In this document: positions 5,736-6,319 of the stretch, piece by piece
Numbering within the stretch: position 1 is the stretch's first letter
Layout: the number at the start of each line of letters is the position of its first letter
Source: Clostridiales bacterium DTU023
GTDB taxonomy: Bacteria; Bacillota; Clostridia; Saccharofermentanales; DTU023
Reading direction: 5' to 3'
Assembly (NCBI GenBank): GCA_001512945.1
Contig: LFTF01000078.1
Coordinates: 1 to 6,319 of the forward strand
Length of the DNA stretch: 6,319 nt
Position numbers and translations under genes: made by a program
Notes under the pieces: generated by a model
What the model saw: the letters and a program-made list of their open reading frames with translations, nothing else
Told to the model about the DNA's origin: nothing
Databases searched by the model: none

Positions 5736-5791
5736 CTGTTGGAGCGGACAGTTGTCTGAGGGCGCTTGTGACGGCATGGTTCCGCCATTTA

Positions 5792-5800
5792 TGGTATAAT
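5792..5800 (+). promoter_or_regulatory. Extended -10 promoter for remB and gyrB
   Basis: TGG-TATAAT combines a perfect -10 (5795-5800) with the extended TGn motif. The nearest -35-like word, TTGTGA at 5766-5771, is 23 bases away, too far, so recognition would rest on the extended -10. Initiation near 5807 would leave a leader of about 39 bases. It sits in the only sizeable gap of the dnaN-to-gyrB run, so remB and the next gene can be expressed separately from recF. Confidence 0.6.
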
Positions 5801-5845
5801 TTTAACAGAGAAAAACGCTTTATTTGACGCGTAAACCGGAGTTTT

Positions 5846-6112
5846 ATGTATATCCACATTGGTGCAGATGTTTCCATCCCGGCACATTGGATCGTTGGCA
5901 TTTTTGATCTTGACCGAGTGACCTCCGCAAGTGATACGGTTGCCTTTTTGAAGCGCGCGGAAGATGAGAATATGCTCGATTGGATGACGCCGGATGTTCC
6001 GCGTTCTCTAATTGTCACCGTTGACCGAATATTTCTATCACCGGTGTCAACAGCGACACTCCGATCTCGCCTGCGGGGAAAGCGAGCAAATTTGAAAGGA
6101 CATTATGAATAA
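5846..6112 (+). CDS. remB: Extracellular matrix regulator RemB-like protein (DUF370)
   Basis: This 88-residue protein matches the YaaB/RemB family of Bacillota in sequence and position (between recF and gyrB). In Bacillus subtilis RemB is linked to biofilm matrix gene expression, and the related RemA is a DNA-binding regulator; the role here is inferred from that. Landmarks are the MYIHIG opening (family MYIHLG), IVGIFDLD (16-23), the PRSLIVTVDRIFLSP stretch (52-66) and STATLRSR (68-75). There is no signal peptide or membrane segment. The ATG is chosen because the conserved MYIHIG begins there; CCGGAG ends 4 bases upstream, a short but workable spacing. Its last codons overlap the start of the next gene by 8 bases. 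Confidence 0.88.
   Translation: MYIHIGADVSIPAHWIVGIFDLDRVTSASDTVAFLKRAEDENMLDWMTPDVPRSLIVTVDRIFLSPVSTATLRSRLRGKRANLKGHYE
6094..6100 (+). promoter_or_regulatory. Ribosome site fixing the start of the gene at 6105
   Basis: GAAAGGA lies 4 bases before ATG 6105, inside the end of remB. It supports this ATG over the in-frame TTG at 6294, which has no purine-rich site before it, and so supports the long N-terminal extension of the encoded protein. Confidence 0.6.
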
Positions 6113-6319
6113 CATAGATGACAATAAAGAGAACGTACGTTCTGACAGCTCGAGTGATAACTTGACCGAGTTATTGCGCCGAGCAGAGGAAGACGCTGTC
6201 GAAAATGGTGAAGAGATTGTAAACCTGGCTGACGACGTACGGGCGCTGACGGACGATTATGCAGAGGATAAGGAATCTCTGTCTGCCGTATCGTTGACTA
6301 ACTACGATACGACATCGAG
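6105..6319 (+). CDS. gyrB: Probable DNA gyrase subunit B, N-terminal start only
   Basis: An open frame runs from ATG 6105 through 71 codons to the window edge without a stop, overlapping remB by 8 bases. Identification as GyrB, the ATPase subunit of DNA gyrase, rests on position (recF-remB-gyrB is the usual order in Bacillota) and on NYDTTS at 66-71, which resembles the YDASSIQVLEGL segment that opens the GyrB ATPase domain. The catalytic motifs would lie beyond the edge, so this is not proven. If correct, about 65 residues precede the conserved domain, compared with the roughly 5-20 usual in the family. This leader is strongly acidic (19 Asp/Glu against 6 Lys/Arg in the first 65) and looks disordered, with SDSSSD near the start. 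An unrelated small gene is the alternative. Confidence 0.68.
   Translation, partial: MNNIDDNKENVRSDSSSDNLTELLRRAEEDAVENGEEIVNLADDVRALTDDYAEDKESLSAVSLTNYDTTS

Noticed and set aside
5734..5753. AACTGT-N8-ACAGTT inverted repeat at the recF stop as a terminator
   Set aside because: It is a short stem with a loose loop and no T-run; probably chance or a minor structure.
5692..6018. Minus-strand open frame of 108 codons over the recF-remB junction
   Set aside because: It runs antisense to remB and the recF end and across the TATAAT promoter, with no family resemblance.
6294..6296. TTG as the true gyrB start, giving a leader of normal length
   Set aside because: There is no ribosome site before it, while ATG 6105 has a good one and the frame between is open and protein-like.

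Overview
This window is the replication-origin neighbourhood of a Gram-positive bacterium, most likely a member of class Clostridia (Bacillota). The evidence is the order dnaA - dnaN - recF - remB - (gyrB), all on the + strand, where a DUF370/RemB gene between recF and the next gene is characteristic of Bacillota. The DnaA, DnaN and RecF sequences are of the expected type, and the upstream cysteine desulfurase is of a subfamily common in Clostridia. Base composition in the genes is moderate, and the intergenic spacers around dnaA are clearly AT-rich. I cannot place the organism to family or genus from this sequence.

Layout. Bases 2-244 hold the C-terminus of a glutamine-dependent NAD+ synthetase (nadE). 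Its stop overlaps the GTG start of a PLP-dependent cysteine desulfurase family gene (241-1386). A 391-base AT-rich spacer (1387-1777) carries three copies of GTTATYAACA, which resemble degenerate DnaA boxes, and a terminator-like hairpin at 1649-1678. dnaA (1778-3139) follows. The 248-base dnaA-dnaN spacer (3140-3387) has a perfect DnaA box (TTATCCACA at 3306-3314), a TTATTCACA box and two TTATCAACA boxes, the last three in inverted orientation, plus candidate dnaN promoter elements. This two-sided arrangement resembles the bipartite oriC of Bacillus subtilis. dnaN (3388-4488) and recF (4497-5735) are nearly contiguous. A 110-base gap with an extended -10 promoter leads to remB (5846-6112). 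An overlapping gene, cut by the window edge, starts at 6105 and is most likely gyrB.

How the genes work together. DnaA binds the boxes and opens the origin. The beta clamp (DnaN) tethers the replicative polymerase, RecF acts at stalled forks and gaps, and GyrB (with GyrA, presumably beyond the window) would remove supercoils. RemB is a small DNA-binding regulator carried along in this cluster. The nadE-desulfurase pair is a separate transcription unit pointing toward the origin, so it would run against the leftward fork if initiation occurs beside dnaA.

I found no mobile element, CRISPR array, tRNA or rRNA, and no clearly new system. The items most worth a second look are the variant DnaA boxes together with substitutions in the DnaA recognition loop, the acidic N-terminal extension of the presumed GyrB, and the coupling of nadE to a cysteine desulfurase next to oriC.
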